64,000 nt of DNA from QHVT01 sp036399015 (GCA_036399015.1 DASWNW010000070.1:44230-108229); one strand, 5' to 3'. Counted from the stretch's first letter, positions 1 to 8,866 are shown. The notes: generated by a model not told the origin, from the sequence alone. A program made the numbers and translations.

Positions 1-1741
1 CGCGGTCACGCGGGTCAATCGCGGCTGAGCGGTACGTGAGCAGGCCGTGAATGGCAGCGCGCCACAAAACGAGCAGTGAAGCGAGCAACTTGTTCCCCCG
101 CTGTGCGGCGAGGATTTGAACCGTGGACTCGCGCAGCAGATCGGCAAGTTTTAGCGCCTGCCCATACGTTCGTGCGTAGGATGCGCCGTAGAAACCGGTG
201 AAGGTTGAGCGTTGATAGAGATCTGCGAGGTTGCGCGCTTCCTCGTCGTCTTCGAAGTTTCGCAACGCCGGACCGGCGGCGACGTGGGTGGGCCTTAGGA
301 CGCCATTGGTCGGAAACGCATAGCCGTACCGGTTCGGCGCCGTCTGTGCGCGCGACGCGATGAGCGCGTCCGACAGCTTCTTCGCGATTGATGCGCCTGC
401 TGCTGTAGCGTTCTCAGCCTGCGCGTCCGCGTCCATGAAGAGCTGCGCTCGGTCGTCATCCGATTTGAACAGGGCGTCAAGTGCCTTCAACGTCGCCGGG
501 ATGTCCTTCGCGAGAGAGACTGCGACGCCACGTCCGTCGTCGAGAGAGTCGGCTCGTTTGACGAGTTCCCCTGTGAAGCCATCCCAGAATGATTGCCATG
601 CGGTGCTGCCATGCTTCGAGCGCGAGGTGAACCCCGACAGGCTTCGCGCGACGAACAGACCGCCGATCACTCTTCCAAAGCCGCGGTGAAGGGACACGGC
701 ACCAGCGACGAGACTGTGTTTCGCCGTGATCTCCTCTGCGAGCGCTCGCAACTGAACGGCGGAAAATCCGTCGCGACTCTCGTACTCGGCGAGAAGCTCC
801 GCCGCCTCACCTTGAAGCGGTACGGGTGCAGGGCCGATGACGACCTTCGCCGCCTGCGCATTCTGCTGATCCTGACTGCCGACCAGGAGCAGAAGCGAAT
901 CGACCGCCACGCGGATGAATCGAGGTGCAACGCCCGCTTTCTCCACCTTTTGCTCGTCGGGCGGAGCGCTCGCCGCTGCGGACGCCGGTGGGACGCCGGC
1001 AATCGCACACAGCGTCTCCGGAACGACTCCTCCGCCTGCCGGCACGCGCGCTTTGATGTCATCCATGATGCGGCGCAACGCGCGAATGCCGTCACCAGCA
1101 TTGCGGAGGCAGTGTTCCCAGGGGACCTTTTCTCCCGGTCCTGTGGCTTTTTTGGGATTCAGCCACGGAAGAAGTGCCTGTACGATCACCCGCTTGCCCC
1201 ACTGCGCTGGTTCCGCGGCACGAACGCGCAACAGCATCTGAGGAAGTAGGCCTGCTCCCGTGCCGCCGGCGAGCGAGCCGACCAGCACGAGCTGTCCCGG
1301 TTCTTCGAGGTACTTGGGTACCAGGAAAGGCGGATCGTGTTCGAATCCTGCCAGCGCCACCCAGCTCGCAGCTAGACGAGGAAGCGCGAAGAAGCCGCTC
1401 TCCGTCGGATACGCGCGCTCCGTTGCGGTCAGCACTGCTTCGATGTGCTCGCGAAGACCTTCATACGCGGCGGCCGGGTCGAGCTCCTTGTCTAGCACGG
1501 CGTCGAACGTCGGCTGACGCAACGCATCGCGTTTCGGGCGAATGCGTTGCACCGTCAGGCGCTGACTGGTCTCGAATTTTAGTACCAGAGCGGGCAGCGT
1601 TCCCGCTCGGTCCGGTTGGTGCGGATCGATGATCCACGTGCGTGTTGGCATCTCGACATGCTCGCCGCGGGCCTTCCGCAGGAGCAGCTCGAGGAGAACC
1701 CACTGTCCACTGCCTCCGAATACCGCGAGGTCGTACGGCAT
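1..1741 (-). CDS. Tubulin/FtsZ-superfamily protein (Tubulin_2/FtsZl-like), 3' end beyond the window
   Basis: The frame is open from an ATG at 1741 to the window edge (580 codons, C-terminus missing). An AGGAGGAG Shine-Dalgarno lies just upstream, and the start is 9 nt after the stop of the preceding gene. The N-terminus has a Rossmann-like glycine loop (FGGSG, residues 8-12). A tubulin signature GSLAGGTGAG at residues 155-164 follows a hydrophobic strand and is followed by a helix, as in the nucleotide-binding loop of tubulin/FtsZ. The signature departs from the usual GGGTGSG but keeps GGTGAG. It is the last visible gene of a minus-strand operon with a membrane protein and a double GTPase. 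In the family, such proteins are predicted GTPases linked to membrane-associated complexes. That this one polymerises is inference. Confidence 0.8.
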   Translation of the reverse strand, partial: MPYDLAVFGGSGQWVLLELLLRKARGEHVEMPTRTWIIDPHQPDRAGTLPALVLKFETSQRLTVQRIRPKRDALRQPTFDAVLDKELDPAAAYEGLREHIEAVLTATERAYPTESGFFALPRLAASWVALAGFEHDPPFLVPKYLEEPGQLVLVGSLAGGTGAGLLPQMLLRVRAAEPAQWGKRVIVQALLPWLNPKKATGPGEKVPWEHCLRNAGDGIRALRRIMDDIKARVPAGGGVVPETLCAIAGVPPASAAASAPPDEQKVEKAGVAPRFIRVAVDSLLLLVGSQDQQNAQAAKVVIGPAPVPLQGEAAELLAEYESRDGFSAVQLRALAEEITAKHSLVAGAVSLHRGFGRVIGGLFVARSLSGFTSRSKHGSTAWQSFWDGFTGELVKRADSLDDGRGVAVSLAKDIPATLKALDALFKSDDDRAQLFMDADAQAENATAAGASIAKKLSDALIASRAQTAPNRYGYAFPTNGVLRPTHVAAGPALRNFEDDEEARNLADLYQRSTFTGFYGASYARTYGQALKLADLLRESTVQILAAQRGNKLLASLLVLWRAAIHGLLTYRSAAIDPRDR

Positions 1742-1750
1742 GATCTCCTC

Positions 1751-2749
1751 CTATGCGTGTCCGGGGTTCGGAATGGTCGCGTGTTCGCCGCGGACGATTT
1801 GCGCGATACGCCGGCGCTCCAAATACGTGGTTGTCCAGAGCGCGATCCAGTGCAGCAGGAGAGCTCCGAACGCTGCAATCACGGCGGGAAGCCACCACCA
1901 GCGTAGAAATCCAATCGTGTCCCAACTCGCTCGGGCTTCGCGCAGCATCGCGTTCCGCGCGAACACGCCCGATACGGTCCGCGGCTTCAGCGCCACTTCG
2001 ACGTTATTCGTTTCGAGCACCCGGACCATGTCCGCCACGCGATCGGAGATCTCGGTGCGCGTCGCCGGCGAACCAGGTGTGATGTCAAACTCGGGCTCGA
2101 AGAGCGTGAATAGGCCTCGGTAGCCCTTCATGGAGGGCCAGACGGGAGAATCGGTGCTTTGCGTGAGCTGCTCGAGCTGAATCGAACAATGCGCATTTGC
2201 GATCTGCGAACTCCGTGGGATTACGCCGAGTCGTGTCATTTCACGAAGGTCATGGTCGGCGGCAATGAACCCCGGTGCGACCGAGCGCGAGCCGTTGTAT
2301 CCAACGCCGGCGGCGATGCCGAATGCGACCAGAGCTCCCAGCGCGCGCCAGCCAAGGAGCGTCCGAAAGCCCAGAGAGCGCCGCCGCTCCGCCATGAAGA
2401 CGAAGCCCCATGTCACGAAGCCGCCGATCATGATTCCCGCGGCGAGACCAATCTTTCGCGTCGTCAGCGTCCGTGAAAAATATGTGCGAATTCGCTCGAC
2501 GACGCCGGCTGTCAGCTTCAAACATTCACCCGCGCAGTCTTCGCGCTCCTTGCGCTCGTAGACTTCGTTGGCTGCCGCACCCAGCGCCTGCAGATCGGTG
2601 CAAGGACGCATCAACTGTTCGACGTTCGTGGCCGGTACGACCCCCCGACCGAGCGGCTGCGCCAAAACATGGAGCGTAGTCGCGATCGCAAGTGGTAGAA
2701 AACACAATGCGGCGCGACGAAAAGACAGCCACCTCGTGAGACGAGACAT
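1751..2749 (-). CDS. Multi-pass membrane protein of the tubulin-like/double-GTPase operon
   Basis: A 332-residue protein with no recognised family. It starts with a signal-anchor-like segment (residues 12-30). Two further hydrophobic helices flank residues 100-150 and a fourth spans about 283-308, with a Cys-containing loop and a mixed alpha/beta region (170-270) between them. The ATG at 2749 has a GGAGGAGCG ribosome site. The stop is 9 nt before the tubulin-like gene, so the two are probably co-translated. By position it could be the membrane anchor of the GTPase/tubulin complex; nothing in the sequence identifies its chemistry. Confidence 0.65.
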   Translation of the reverse strand: MSRLTRWLSFRRAALCFLPLAIATTLHVLAQPLGRGVVPATNVEQLMRPCTDLQALGAAANEVYERKEREDCAGECLKLTAGVVERIRTYFSRTLTTRKIGLAAGIMIGGFVTWGFVFMAERRRSLGFRTLLGWRALGALVAFGIAAGVGYNGSRSVAPGFIAADHDLREMTRLGVIPRSSQIANAHCSIQLEQLTQSTDSPVWPSMKGYRGLFTLFEPEFDITPGSPATRTEISDRVADMVRVLETNNVEVALKPRTVSGVFARNAMLREARASWDTIGFLRWWWLPAVIAAFGALLLHWIALWTTTYLERRRIAQIVRGEHATIPNPGHA

Positions 2750-2903
2750 GACGCTCCTCCCTCTGTTAGACGATCAAGCTGAAGACTACGTACAGAAGGA
2801 GTGACGCAAACAGACGGTTCCCTACCCACCTCGGGCAATACTACAGAAAAGGCGACGAAAACGATGGTTCATCGTCATGGTTGGGACCGTACGCCAGAAA
2901 TCG

Positions 2904-4082
2904 CTACACGAAACGGCGCCGCTTGCCCGCCAGCACATTCAACTCGTACAGGAGCCACAGCAGCGGATCCTCGATGCGCATCGGTGCAATGCCGTCCGAC
3001 AGTAGGCCATTTCGTGGTGCATGGCCTAAGGCCGAGATTCCAAAATAGGCGTATTTGGAAAATCGCTGATGCAGGAATGTCTCTAGGCCGACGCCGATCC
3101 AGCGGTTGCCGAGACTCTGCATCTCTGAGTGAACTTGCTCGAAATCTATGAGATCGAAGAACGCTCCTCGGGACGCCGTCCGGTTCAGTGCGCTTACACT
3201 CGGGAGAATGGCGCTGACCGTATCCATCTTCGAGAATGTCACCGCAATCGGAATAGCAGTCTTGCGAAAAAGTCCTGTTCCACGGAGGTTGCGCAGGCCC
3301 TCGTCTGCGCGGCTCAAGATCTCCAGCGAGTCGATCGCGTTATTGCCGGCTGTGAGCTCGTTCCCAGCGAGCGGGCCAACGGATGGAATCTGTAATGGGT
3401 CGATGACGAAGAGCAGGGCCGCCGCGTCTGCGAGGTGAGGATGAGAGGATACGAGCGTGCCAGTGCTGTCGATGAGGGGACCCGCGACGTCATAGAAGAC
3501 CAGAGTGACGATGCGTCCGGCGCGTTTCGGATTCTCATCGGCGATGCTGAGTTGATAGATCAACGGCTCGGCGGTAGCAGTCCTCGAGGACGGAGGAATG
3601 ACCCGACGCTCGCGAAAAAGGTACCGCGCGTAATGTTCGTCATACGTCCGGCGTGTGCGATCGCAGGCAGAATTGAGGGTCGCGCGAAAGCGCTCGCCCA
3701 CGCGATGTCGCAATTCGTGAAGTAACACGCCGATGAAATGGCTCTTTCCGGACCCGCGGGCGCCGAGGACCGGAATGAGCAGCGTATCGGTCTCCTCGAT
3801 TCCGGCGGGAAACTCCTGATGACAGTGCGGACAGAGCCGGATGGACGATTCGACGCCGCACGAACAGCGGGCAGTCCGATGGACACCAAGGCCGAGCCAC
3901 CGCGTAAGCAGCCGTGAGGGAGCGCGAAAGGTCCGTCCGAGCAACGGAGGCTCGACGAGAGCAGTCGCTTGGCCCAGAACCGCATCAGGCTCCGGCGTGC
4001 ACGTACCGTTCAGGTTCGCGCACCGAAAGGTCAAGTCCGCGGGATCGAAGTGCGACGAGCAGTATGGACAAAACAGCGCCAT
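2904..4082 (-). CDS. Double-GTPase (DO-GTPase2-like) with N-terminal zinc ribbons
   Basis: A 392-residue protein. Residues 5-28 (CPYC...C...C) and 73-88 (CSC...CPHC) look like two zinc ribbons. A P-loop GARGSGKS lies at 107-114. A DVAG Walker-B/G3-like motif follows a hydrophobic strand near residue 185, and SKMD, a variant of the G4 NKxD motif, lies near 280. This architecture matches the DO-GTPase2 family of TRAFAC-like NTPases described from bacterial conflict and signalling operons. I chose the ATG at 4082 because the ribbon begins there and the upstream gene ends 7 nt earlier; a longer frame only overlaps that gene. The gene probably supplies an NTP switch to the neighbouring tubulin-like protein. 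Confidence 0.75.
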   Translation of the reverse strand: MALFCPYCSSHFDPADLTFRCANLNGTCTPEPDAVLGQATALVEPPLLGRTFRAPSRLLTRWLGLGVHRTARCSCGVESSIRLCPHCHQEFPAGIEETDTLLIPVLGARGSGKSHFIGVLLHELRHRVGERFRATLNSACDRTRRTYDEHYARYLFRERRVIPPSSRTATAEPLIYQLSIADENPKRAGRIVTLVFYDVAGPLIDSTGTLVSSHPHLADAAALLFVIDPLQIPSVGPLAGNELTAGNNAIDSLEILSRADEGLRNLRGTGLFRKTAIPIAVTFSKMDTVSAILPSVSALNRTASRGAFFDLIDFEQVHSEMQSLGNRWIGVGLETFLHQRFSKYAYFGISALGHAPRNGLLSDGIAPMRIEDPLLWLLYELNVLAGKRRRFV

Positions 4083-4089
4083 GTTATTT

Positions 4090-4833
4090 CTACCGCGTCC
4101 AGATCTCTGCCGGCGTGAGGCTGTGCAACTCGAAGTCGTCATACATCCAGAGATCGCTGAAGAACGCCACAAAGCGGAGAGGGCGGCGGTTATAACTAAT
4201 CTCGAAAGAGAAACTTCGCCTCACCTCGGGCGTGAGCGTCACCGCATCGATTTGGCCGATCACCACTCCATCCTCGGCCTGCAGCGGCTGCATTCTTCCG
4301 AACGCAGCGACGATGATGATCGTAGGTGTGGTCAGGAGTTCCGAGCTTTCGAGCGTCACGGTGAGTGCGCGCCGGCGAAACCGCCCACGCCGAAACGAGT
4401 ATCCGATCCGCGGCCGAACGAATCGCGCAACGGTAGAGACGACGTCCGGCGCGTCGGCAGTCTGCACCGCTCGCGCTGCTAGTCGGAAATACAGGCTGAA
4501 ATACCACCGGCCGGGACCGGGTGACGGGATGCGCAAACAACCGTCGCGGACGTAGTCCGAGCGCGAGACATCGAGATGGTGCGCTTGTGGGTCGTCCGCG
4601 GAGATCGGCGACATGTCCGCGCGCCACACCACTCGTGTCAGCACGCACGACGACGGCCACTGCCAGCGCAGGTCCGCGTGACTGTCGAACCGTCGAATTG
4701 TCAGACCATCAGTCACATCCAGTGGAGCGTGGCCGAACGTCAAGTCATCCTGGCGAGTCGACCAGTGAGGAGGCTGGTCGCCATGCTCCGCGACATCGCC
4801 GGCGTCGATCCCGCTTGATTCGAAGGAACTCAT
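4090..4833 (-). CDS. Beta-rich protein of unknown function, first gene of the double-GTPase operon
   Basis: About 247 residues. No signal peptide or transmembrane helix is visible. The sequence has many alternating hydrophobic strands and aromatic residues, which suggests a beta-sandwich, but I recognise no family. An in-frame TTG at 4869 would add 12 residues; neither start has a strong ribosome site, so the start is uncertain. It ends 7 nt before the double-GTPase gene and is divergent from the lipoprotein operon at 4964. Position makes it a probable structural or adaptor part of the same system. Confidence 0.55.
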   Translation of the reverse strand: MSSFESSGIDAGDVAEHGDQPPHWSTRQDDLTFGHAPLDVTDGLTIRRFDSHADLRWQWPSSCVLTRVVWRADMSPISADDPQAHHLDVSRSDYVRDGCLRIPSPGPGRWYFSLYFRLAARAVQTADAPDVVSTVARFVRPRIGYSFRRGRFRRRALTVTLESSELLTTPTIIIVAAFGRMQPLQAEDGVVIGQIDAVTLTPEVRRSFSFEISYNRRPLRFVAFFSDLWMYDDFELHSLTPAEIWTR

Positions 4834-4904
4834 CGTTTCGGTGTTGACCTGTTCGTTAGAGTGCCACAAGTCGCCGATCTGACGCGAACAACCGCATGCC
4901 GGCA

Positions 4905-4934
4905 GGGACAGATTTCCACATGTCTCGATATACT
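4905..4934 (+). promoter_or_regulatory. Candidate promoter for the 4964 operon
   Basis: A TATACT -10 box at 4929-4934 follows a GGGACA -35-like box at 4905-4910 with an 18-bp spacer. It lies in the only AT-richer patch between the divergent genes, 30 nt before the TTG start at 4964. Reading of consensus boxes only. Confidence 0.4.
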
Positions 4935-4963
4935 ATCGAACGTTCAGCTAAGAAGAGGGTCTC

Positions 4964-5458
4964 TTGCGAGGACATAGCCGTACACATCGCCTCGTCGTTC
5001 GCGGCATGATCTTGATTGCGGTGGGCCTCCCAACCGTGGCCGCTGCGTGGTTCGGCGTGCGCGTGGCAATGACGCGTCGTGCTCCTCTCCCCTCCGCGCC
5101 GCGGGCGCTCGCCGAGCGTCCGCCTGTGCGTGCGTTGGTGCCGCTGACGGCGAGCGATCTCGACCGCTCCTTTCAGGGAGACTTGCGGCGCGCCGATGGC
5201 CGAGAGTTATGGCTCGCGGTGAGGTTCGAAGTCATCGAAGTGTCGCATTCCACCGTCCGCTTTCGCTACCGTGTGCGATCGTCGGATCACACGGAGAGCG
5301 GGATCGGAACCGCGTCTCTGTTAGGACGATGGATTAGATTCGGGCCCTTTCACGGCCACATCCACCGCACGAGCGAAGGAATCGTGTCGCTGCAGTCGAT
5401 GGCATCACAGCAGATCGAATGGACGCTGGATGCGCGGGATCGCCTCGCGGAGGAGTGA
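4964..5458 (+). CDS. Single-pass membrane protein, unknown
   Basis: A 164-residue protein with an N-terminal membrane helix (about residues 14-34, after Arg/His-rich residues) and a small extracytoplasmic domain with several beta strands. The start is TTG at 4964, with GAAGAGGG upstream. Its stop overlaps the next start (TGATG), so it is coupled to the lipoprotein gene. No family recognised. It is divergent from the tubulin-like operon and may belong to the same functional locus. Confidence 0.55.
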   Translation: MRGHSRTHRLVVRGMILIAVGLPTVAAAWFGVRVAMTRRAPLPSAPRALAERPPVRALVPLTASDLDRSFQGDLRRADGRELWLAVRFEVIEVSHSTVRFRYRVRSSDHTESGIGTASLLGRWIRFGPFHGHIHRTSEGIVSLQSMASQQIEWTLDARDRLAEE

Positions 5459-6381
5459 TGAAACGATATGGACTTGCAACCCTAATCGCGATCATCACCC
5501 TCGCTTGCGCCGAGGAAGAAACGCCCGTGCGGCCACCCGCGACGCCGGACTACCGGAAGCTCTCACAGCAGTACCGGCAGGAGCTTGAGGACGAGCGCCG
5601 ACGCTCCTCGCTGCAGCGTGCGTATATCGAAGAGGTCACGAAGACGATCGATGCGGTCGACGAAAGACTCGCGACGGTTGATGCACTCGTCAAGGATCCG
5701 ATCTGGCAGAGGACAGAACCTGGCACGCCGTCGGCCAGCACCTCGCGTGCACAATTACTCGCTCGTCTCGATGACATGCAAACGCATCTCGCGGCCGACG
5801 CGATGATGCTCGATCAACTGAAAGCGCGGAACGCGACCTATGACGGGAAAATCGCGACTCTGGAAAACTCTCTCTCCCGGCTGCGTTCCGCGGTGGGTAA
5901 GAAAAATAAGGAGATTACGGTCCTGCGCGCGTCCGTGCGCGACCTGCGGAAGCAAGTGGCGCAGCTCCAGACCGCACGCGAGGATGACCAGCAAAAGATT
6001 CAAGACACGGAGACGCGCTTGGTCTCTGCAGGGACTGAGCTACAGAAGGCTTCGGATCAGTTGCATACCGTGTATTACGTGGTAGGTCGCACCGATGTGC
6101 TCGTCGCCGATGGCGTTTTGCTCGCCCAAAGGCGCCGTTTCCGGCGACCGCTGATTTCTCTGTCCGAGACACTCGTGCCGCGCACGCTCACATCGGCGGA
6201 TCGTCGCACGCTCACAGAGATCCCTGTGCCTGGAGTGGAGTCGCGAGTGCGCTTCTTTCCCGAAAAGCCCCCGCAAGGCTCGTGTCAATTCATCGCGATC
6301 TCGGCGAAGGAGAGTCGCCTGTTGATCAAGGACTCGGAGGCATTCTGGCGGTTCGGATTCTTGGTCATTGCCGTCGAGTAG
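5458..6381 (+). CDS. Coiled-coil lipoprotein, unknown
   Basis: A 307-residue protein. The signal peptide ends in a lipobox-like TLAC, so it is probably lipidated at Cys16. Residues about 35-215 are a long charged heptad-rich coiled coil, broken near 85-100 by a Pro/Ser/Thr linker. The C-terminal ~95 residues form a compact domain with alternating hydrophobic strands. I preferred the ATG at 5458 because it gives the lipoprotein signal and overlaps the preceding stop. Envelope tether or adaptor is the most that can be said. Confidence 0.65.
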   Translation: MKRYGLATLIAIITLACAEEETPVRPPATPDYRKLSQQYRQELEDERRRSSLQRAYIEEVTKTIDAVDERLATVDALVKDPIWQRTEPGTPSASTSRAQLLARLDDMQTHLAADAMMLDQLKARNATYDGKIATLENSLSRLRSAVGKKNKEITVLRASVRDLRKQVAQLQTAREDDQQKIQDTETRLVSAGTELQKASDQLHTVYYVVGRTDVLVADGVLLAQRRRFRRPLISLSETLVPRTLTSADRRTLTEIPVPGVESRVRFFPEKPPQGSCQFIAISAKESRLLIKDSEAFWRFGFLVIAVE

Positions 6382-6561
6382 AGCGCAGTTTCGGCATCAT
6401 GCGACCACGAGGAGGTCGACGACGAGATCGGTCATGACCAAGGCTCCATCTGCAGATGCTGGTCTGTTGTTCGTGGAGGAGCTATCCTCCGGTGTCTGAC
6501 TGTCGCCACGATCAACTTCATTTGGTTGATCGGATCGACGGCGAACGGTGTTATCGACGTC
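6382..6561. other. Convergent intergenic region
   Basis: About 180 nt between the stops of the lipoprotein gene (+) and the HEAT-repeat gene (-). I see no gene, strong hairpin or U-tract here. Confidence 0.3.
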
Positions 6562-7659
6562 TCATCGCGGTGAGTTATTGACCGTCCCAGTAGGCTGTGT
6601 TGACGTGCCCCTCGAACGCGCCTCAAGTTGCCGAATTGCTCCCACGATCTCCTCCCTGTTCTGGCGGTTCGTCGCTCGCGCGGCCATTTGCTGCAGACGG
6701 GCGAGCGTGGAAGGGATTGCATCGGGAATCTGCGTCAGAACCTGATAGCTCGTCATCCGGACCAGCAGACGCTCGCTCTCCAAGCCATCGAGTAACGCGG
6801 GTACGGCGGGGTGCCCGATCTCCAGCAGCGCCTGAGCGTAGCTCTCTCTTGCAATCCCGATTCGCATACCTCTGGCTGCCGAACCGAAGACGAACCGCAG
6901 TTGCTCCAGCGACGCGAGTGGCGGTTGCTGCGCCCGTGTTCGCTCCTGCGCGCTTGCAGCCAAGATCTTTTCGGCTTCGATCGACTCCGCTTCGAGCCGG
7001 CGGAGGATGTGCGGCACCGACGCCGGCCCGATCTCCACGAGGCACTCGATAGCCGCCTGCGTGAAGGTGCTCTGGAACGGTTGCTCCTGCAGGAAAATAC
7101 GCGCAAGAGTCTCGGTCATATCTCCGCCTGCCGCACTGCCGAACATATTCGCCGTCGTGACGCCGGCTTCTTCGCTAATCGCTTTGACCAGTTCGCTTGC
7201 AGCGTCGCCTCCGAATGCGACGAGTTCTTCCGCTGCCTGTCGTCGGGCGGTGGGGTCTTCATTCTTCAACGCCAGCGTCAGCTCCCGTATCCTATGGAGA
7301 CGCTCAACTTCGGTCTGTTCGGGAATCGACGCGGGTTTTAGTTCGACAGAAACGATCCCAGCCATAAGAAGCGTGAAGATCAGGAACGCGAAGAAGATCG
7401 CGATGACCAGTGTGACACGCGAACGCGCGGGGAACGCCTCCATGAAGTGAAATATCTGGGCGAAGACCACTAAGCAGATCCCGATGGAGCCCGCAGCGAG
7501 TTGTGCGCGCACGGCATCGGGTGATGCTAGGCGGATCATCACGAATCCCACGATCGCGACAGCGAGCCCGGTCAGCTGGATCTTGGTTCGAATGCGTGGA
7601 AGGACTTCGACGAAGCTCGACGAGCGCGGCTGTTCCTCGTGCGGTACCTTAATGCCCAT
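6562..7659 (-). CDS. Membrane-anchored HEAT-like repeat protein
   Basis: A 365-residue protein. The ATG at 7659 has GAGGTGG 6 nt upstream; an in-frame TTG one codon earlier is less likely. Three hydrophobic helices lie at about residues 26-45, 52-73 and 82-104. The remaining part is made of amphipathic helix pairs with HEAT/Armadillo-type repeats, for example segments around RRQAAEELV, QAAIECLVEIG and QALLEIGHPAVPALL. The C-terminus is Ser/Thr-rich. Such proteins usually scaffold partners at the membrane. A repetitive field lies upstream of its start. Confidence 0.6.
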   Translation of the reverse strand: MGIKVPHEEQPRSSSFVEVLPRIRTKIQLTGLAVAIVGFVMIRLASPDAVRAQLAAGSIGICLVVFAQIFHFMEAFPARSRVTLVIAIFFAFLIFTLLMAGIVSVELKPASIPEQTEVERLHRIRELTLALKNEDPTARRQAAEELVAFGGDAASELVKAISEEAGVTTANMFGSAAGGDMTETLARIFLQEQPFQSTFTQAAIECLVEIGPASVPHILRRLEAESIEAEKILAASAQERTRAQQPPLASLEQLRFVFGSAARGMRIGIARESYAQALLEIGHPAVPALLDGLESERLLVRMTSYQVLTQIPDAIPSTLARLQQMAARATNRQNREEIVGAIRQLEARSRGTSTQPTGTVNNSPR

Positions 7660-7801
7660 CAATCCACCTCTGATTCTGTATGGAGGCCATCAGTATGCGA
7701 TCGGACGCAATGGTCTGCAACCGAACCCATGCGCTCCAAAGTCATAGCGCACTGGAGAGGCGCCGGAGGGACCTTTTCAAGATAATGAGAAACCGAAGGC
7801 C

Positions 7802-7987
7802 GCTTTTAAGTGATCCCGGATGGGGATAAAAGCCATCGCGGATCGGATAAAAGCGATCCATGGACACTTTTATCCGACCGCGCATCATTTAAATCCGATC
7901 GCGGATCGCTTTTATCCCATCGCGGATCGTTTAAAAGTGATCGCGGATGGGAAAAAAGTGATCGGGGTCGGATTTAAGTGATTTGGG
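7802..7987. repeat. Degenerate ~21-bp repeats in both orientations
   Basis: About nine variants of one unit follow each other. Each contains GATCGCGGATCG or a close relative, flanked by A/T runs (AAAAG or CTTTTAT). Units between about 7805 and 7860 and after 7930 read in one direction; those between about 7862 and 7925 read in the opposite direction. Spacing is 19-22 bp, close to two helical turns. The field lies upstream of the 7659 gene. It is not a CRISPR, because there are no distinct spacers. Confidence 0.6.
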
Positions 7988-8039
7988 GACTTGGCGCGGC
8001 CGTGGGTGGGCAGCTCAGGTCGCGCGCGGGGCGCTCACT

Positions 8040-8298
8040 TCAGCGTGGCGGGGCGGCGATCGTGAGGACGAGTTTCCCGTTTTTGGGGGTCGCGGTGACG
8101 CGGGAGGCGGGTGAAGCCGTGTTGCTCGAGCCAGTGGCCGGAGAGGGGGAGGTATGGGACGGCGGTCTCGCCCGTTCGGGTGCGGGTGCTGGCGCGGAAG
8201 AGGGTGGTGATGCTCAGTTCGCGGGGTTTGCCGGCGCCGCCTCGGGAGCTGGGGCGGTCGGGGCTGGGAGGGGGTGCGGGGTGGCGGTCGGGGCGCAT
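8040..8298 (-). pseudogene. SymE-like toxin gene with a one-base frameshift
   Basis: The first frame from 8298 reads through a SymE-type core, with LSITTLFRAS, then VPYLPLSGHWLEQHGFT, typical of the swapped-hairpin AbrB-like fold of SymE toxins. After GFT the frame goes to unrelated sequence ending at 8035. The next frame continues the family pattern (SRVTATPKNGKLVLTIA) and stops at 8040. Removing one C from the C-rich run near 8110 restores a single ORF. The gene begins 12 nt after the stop of the 161-residue gene upstream. Inactivation, a sequencing error or slippage are all possible. Confidence 0.6.
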
Positions 8299-8310
8299 GG
8301 CGGGAGTTCT

Positions 8311-8796
8311 TCAGCAGGGCAGTTGCGTGTGTTCGGCGTCGGGCCAGGTGAGGGCGGTGGCGAAGCCGGGGATCGCCGCCGAGAGCTCGGGGGCTTCGGC
8401 GCTGGCGATGGCGTCGAGCTCGCGGGCGAGGGCGTGGCTGACGGTGGTGTGTTGCTGGTCGGCTTTGTGGTGGAGCATGGCGATGTGGTGGCGTGGGAGG
8501 CGGACGCGGAGCTTGGCGGTGCGGAGGGCGTGCGGGAGGATGGTGTCGGCGTCGGTGCCGAGGGCTTCTTCGATGGCGTCGAGGGGCCAGGTTTCGAGGG
8601 CTTTGGACATCAGTTCTTCGCGCCAGAACCATTTGCCGAGGGGGGTGGTCATCAGCTCGACTTCTCCGGAGGCGATGGCGGCGGTCATTTCGGTGCGGGT
8701 CCAGCCGAGGAGGGCTGTTGCCTGAGAGATGCTGACGTGGGGGCGCGGGTGTAGGAAGATGTGGCGGATGCGGGCGATGATGTCGGGTTCGAGCAT
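8311..8796 (-). CDS. Predicted DNA-binding protein upstream of the SymE-like gene
   Basis: A 161-residue protein. The N-terminus (LFLHPRPHVSIS then ATALLGWTRTEM) resembles a MerR/excisionase-type winged helix, followed by an alpha-helical C-terminal region. It is clearly paralogous to the protein at 21194: FLHPxP, the GEVE motif, EEALG, a LRV/IRxPR segment, ARELD/R and PGFAxALxWP are shared along the full length. Both copies sit divergently next to an XRE regulator. It is likely an autoregulator, or antitoxin-like partner of the SymE-like product; the function is inferred from context. Confidence 0.6.
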   Translation of the reverse strand: MLEPDIIARIRHIFLHPRPHVSISQATALLGWTRTEMTAAIASGEVELMTTPLGKWFWREELMSKALETWPLDAIEEALGTDADTILPHALRTAKLRVRLPRHHIAMLHHKADQQHTTVSHALARELDAIASAEAPELSAAIPGFATALTWPDAEHTQLPC

Positions 8797-8866
8797 GTTT
8801 GCGCTCCGTTTCCAGTATTACGGATATGGTATATTCAAGTTATAGGATAGTCAAGAGGGTCGCGCG
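8797..8866. promoter_or_regulatory. AT-rich divergent promoter/operator region
   Basis: Seventy nt between divergent starts, much richer in A/T than the surroundings. It holds TATGGTATA and TTATAGGATAG. The former is partly palindromic and could be an operator for the XRE protein at 8867 or for the 161-residue protein. No single promoter can be fixed. Confidence 0.35.

Noticed and set aside
7802..7987. CRISPR or transposon end
   Set aside because: Units are degenerate, inverted midway and lack spacers; no transposase is adjacent.
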